A stretch of DNA of 64,000 bases, taken from contig OZ231128.1 in assembly GCA_965153355.1 (NCBI GenBank), forward strand, positions 5,022,001 through 5,086,000, in the 5' to 3' direction. Below the pieces are notes generated by a model. That model made no database searches and had not been told where the DNA came from. It saw only the letters and a list, made by a program, of their open reading frames with translations. Both the position numbers and the translations under genes were made by a program. Position 1 is the first letter of the stretch. Each line of letters begins with the position of its first letter. The DNA is from Flaccisagitta enflata (lineage: Eukaryota > Chaetognatha > Sagittoidea > Aphragmophora). Positions 62,050 through 64,000 of the stretch are shown piece by piece.

Positions 62050-63087
62050 CACTTTGAAACACTTTCACCGAAACGGCGAATAACAGGGTGTCCAAAAAAA
62101 TTCACACTCAGTATATTGCTTTAAAACCATGCTTTTTATGGGAGTTATGAGCTAAAATTTGAACCAGAGTATCTCAGTTGGTCATACTAAAAGTAGAAAT
62201 CAAGAACAGCTGATACAATTTCTATACATGGCCATGATATGTATCTAAGAAGAAACAGAAAATATGATTTTGACATGATTTTATTGGCAGAGCAGTATTT
62301 CTTAAAAAAAGGTTTTAGCTACCTCATTGGTCTTTAGATGGATTGTTTGAGATGAAATACATCAGGGAGAGATGGATGGGCCATGAAGGAGGGCTTTCAG
62401 TGCACAAAAGTAAATTTCATCAATTGAATTTAGATAAGAGATATACATTTATTCACAGAAAAAGAATATTCATAATATTCTAGTTATAGTTCAAAAAGTA
62501 AAATATGCGACGTGGCGAAGAAACACGATCTCTCTTCGACCTTCGCGGCTTTCCAAGAAAAATCATTAAAAAACTGCTTCAACCATAATGTAATCGGCTG
62601 GAAATACACTCAAAATTCCATCTTTTTGTTCTCCACCCAACTGCAAATTTTCATCTCAATCAGTCAACGGGAAGGGTCAAAACTTTGAAAGAAACTACCA
62701 TCATTAATGGGCTTGATTTTATTTCATCATAAAAAAAAATCGCTATCGTGGTCTCACTCTCTCATCGCCACATATTTGTTTGGAATCTAAAGTCCAAATT
62801 GAATCAGTTCTCCAACCTCGGTCCTCTTGTGTAACAACTACAGCTAAGAATTTGTGTTACAAAACCGTTTACTCCTTCGCGGCTAAAAAAAAACTACATC
62901 ACAGAACCAAAGACTGAATCTTACTGAAGGAAATTGTCATCTTACCGTCAACCTAAGATAGATTGTCACAGAGTTGGAAGTTACTGAGCACTGGGGCAGT
63001 TGGCACAAGCGCCACTCTTTGAGATAAAGAGCTATCTAGAACAGTCTCGGTTTCATCCTGCTCTGACAATCTAATAAAGCTCAAGAC
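62050..63087. other. No gene recognised; possible LINE 5' region
   Basis: AT-rich. CAGGGTGTCCAAAAAAATTC at 62,083 resembles a DNA-transposon end, but no inverted partner is seen. The last few hundred bases before 63,088 may be the 5' UTR of the retroelement that follows. Confidence 0.4.
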
Positions 63088-64000
63088 ATGGAGAAAATAC
63101 AGCATGATATTGCGCAACTGGAAAAAGAGTCAAAAGAAACAAATGAATGGAAAACCGGAATGGATGCTCTACTCATGACCTTCAAAAAAGGTTTTGAAGG
63201 TTTTGAAAAAGTCGTGGAAGGCATTAACAATAATCATACAGCTTTGAATGAAACAATTGCCATGCTAACCATCAAAATGGAAAAACATATCACAGGTGCT
63301 GATTCCTTCAAAGCCCAAGTGGTTAAGCATCAGGTTGCCTCAAAAACCGAATTTGAAGCCTTCAAAGCCCAAGTGGTTAAGCATCAGGTTGCCTCAAAAA
63401 CCGAATTTGAAGCCTTTGGAAAAAAATTGACTAAATCACAACAACAGTTAGATGCAACAAATCGCAAGTTTGCGGAGGAGATGGAAAAAAACAGGCGTAT
63501 CAAAGATGAATTGAAGACCAAGATGGATGCCATTGGAGAAAGAACAACATCAACTGACGTCAGATTACAGGAGCTCCAAACTGAATTTCAAGCCATCAAG
63601 GCAAAAGTGGATGAAATTCACAATTCTGCACTAAGTTCAACCAACCCTGCCACAATGAATAAAGGCACACCTGTGCAATTTGTTCCAGAATGGGTCTTGC
63701 GCGAACGAAAGAGAAACAACATCATCATTTTTGGTCAACAGGAAACAGATGACGATCTTGCCATGATCAAATTGCTTGCTGGTGACTTGGACCTGGACCT
63801 GGATCCTTCTACGGACATTGTTCATCATTTTCGTGTTGGAACATCAAACAGTAGCAATTTGCGCCCCCTGGTCGTTAAATTTGTATGCTCGGAAAAAAAG
63901 AGGGCAATGCTCCTGATGGCAAAGAAGCTGAGAGGAATGGAGAAATGGAACGGGGTGATTATCACTCACGACATGACAAAATTGGAATGTCAAGTGGAAA
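63088..64000 (+). CDS. LINE ORF1 protein, coiled coil plus RRM-like domain (cut by window end)
   Basis: Open for 304 codons from ATG at 63,088 to the window edge. MEKIQHDIAQLEKESKETNE begins a long Lys/Glu-rich coiled coil (about residues 1-180) that contains an exact 18-residue duplication. After a short hinge comes RERKRNNIIIFGQQETDDDL, then PSTDIVHHFRVGT, RPLVVKFVCSEKKRAMLLMA and KKLRG. That is the NN-x-I-I-x-G...FR-x-G...RP-x-x-V-K-F...A-x-x-L-R/G pattern of the RRM-like nucleic-acid-binding domain of non-LTR retrotransposon ORF1 proteins. They coat the element RNA. No stops or frameshifts, so it could be a recent insertion; ORF2 should follow outside the window. Confidence 0.8.
   Translation, partial: MEKIQHDIAQLEKESKETNEWKTGMDALLMTFKKGFEGFEKVVEGINNNHTALNETIAMLTIKMEKHITGADSFKAQVVKHQVASKTEFEAFKAQVVKHQVASKTEFEAFGKKLTKSQQQLDATNRKFAEEMEKNRRIKDELKTKMDAIGERTTSTDVRLQELQTEFQAIKAKVDEIHNSALSSTNPATMNKGTPVQFVPEWVLRERKRNNIIIFGQQETDDDLAMIKLLAGDLDLDLDPSTDIVHHFRVGTSNSSNLRPLVVKFVCSEKKRAMLLMAKKLRGMEKWNGVIITHDMTKLECQVE
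63307..63414 (+). repeat. Exact 54-bp tandem duplication in ORF1
   Basis: 63,307-63,360 and 63,361-63,414 are identical and in frame. Each encodes FKAQVVKHQVASKTEFEA, a coiled-coil segment. The identity shows that the duplication is recent. Confidence 0.95.

Overview
Eukaryotic nuclear DNA, almost certainly from an invertebrate animal. There are no operons. Coding sequence is split into short GT/AG exons by large introns. The window also holds a C2H2 zinc-finger array, a DPP6/DPP10-type membrane protein gene, non-LTR retrotransposon pieces, several short-repeat families, and very dense long microsatellites ((TC)n, (TG)n, (TTG)n, (AAG)n, (CTTT)n). I cannot name the species.

Layout. 0-8 kb is repeats: a 71-bp and an 80-bp minisatellite, simple repeats and a dispersed GC-rich family. 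18.3-8.1 kb, minus strand: exons that join in phase into a secreted or single-pass protein. In order it has a signal peptide and Arg/Gln-rich repeats, a Thr/Pro/Ala mucin-like segment, a helical Cys-containing region, a five-Cys hinge, an intact Ig domain, a Cys-less Ig-like domain, a transmembrane helix and a Gly-rich tail. The hinge spacing resembles that of the IZUMO/SPACA6/TMEM95 gamete-fusion family; this is my most interesting call, and it is an inference. 19.53-19.33 kb, minus: the terminal exon of an unrecognised gene, with AATAAA. 19.7-21.3 kb, plus: an intronless zinc-finger gene with one in-frame TGA exactly at a zinc-binding Cys codon, followed by decayed fingers.

40.7-24.8 kb, minus: seven phase-compatible exons of a DPP6/DPP10-like gene (transmembrane anchor and first part of the beta-propeller). 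The last exon lacks one base in the conserved DW-x-YE motif, and no exons for the rest of the propeller or the hydrolase domain were found. Inside its last intron, on the plus strand, are two coding-looking islands of an unrecognised gene. Its introns hold foldback elements and MITEs.

41-63 kb is mostly repeats: hairpin-ended GGAC-rich elements, CGCTCACT-rich MITEs, a 1.7-kb hAT-like element with an 8-bp target duplication, LINE 3' ends and compound microsatellites. The window closes inside an intact-looking LINE ORF1 (63,088 to the end).

Pattern worth noting: tandem repeats inside the proposed exons have units that are multiples of three, while introns carry dinucleotides, often right at the splice sites. 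This supports the exon models.
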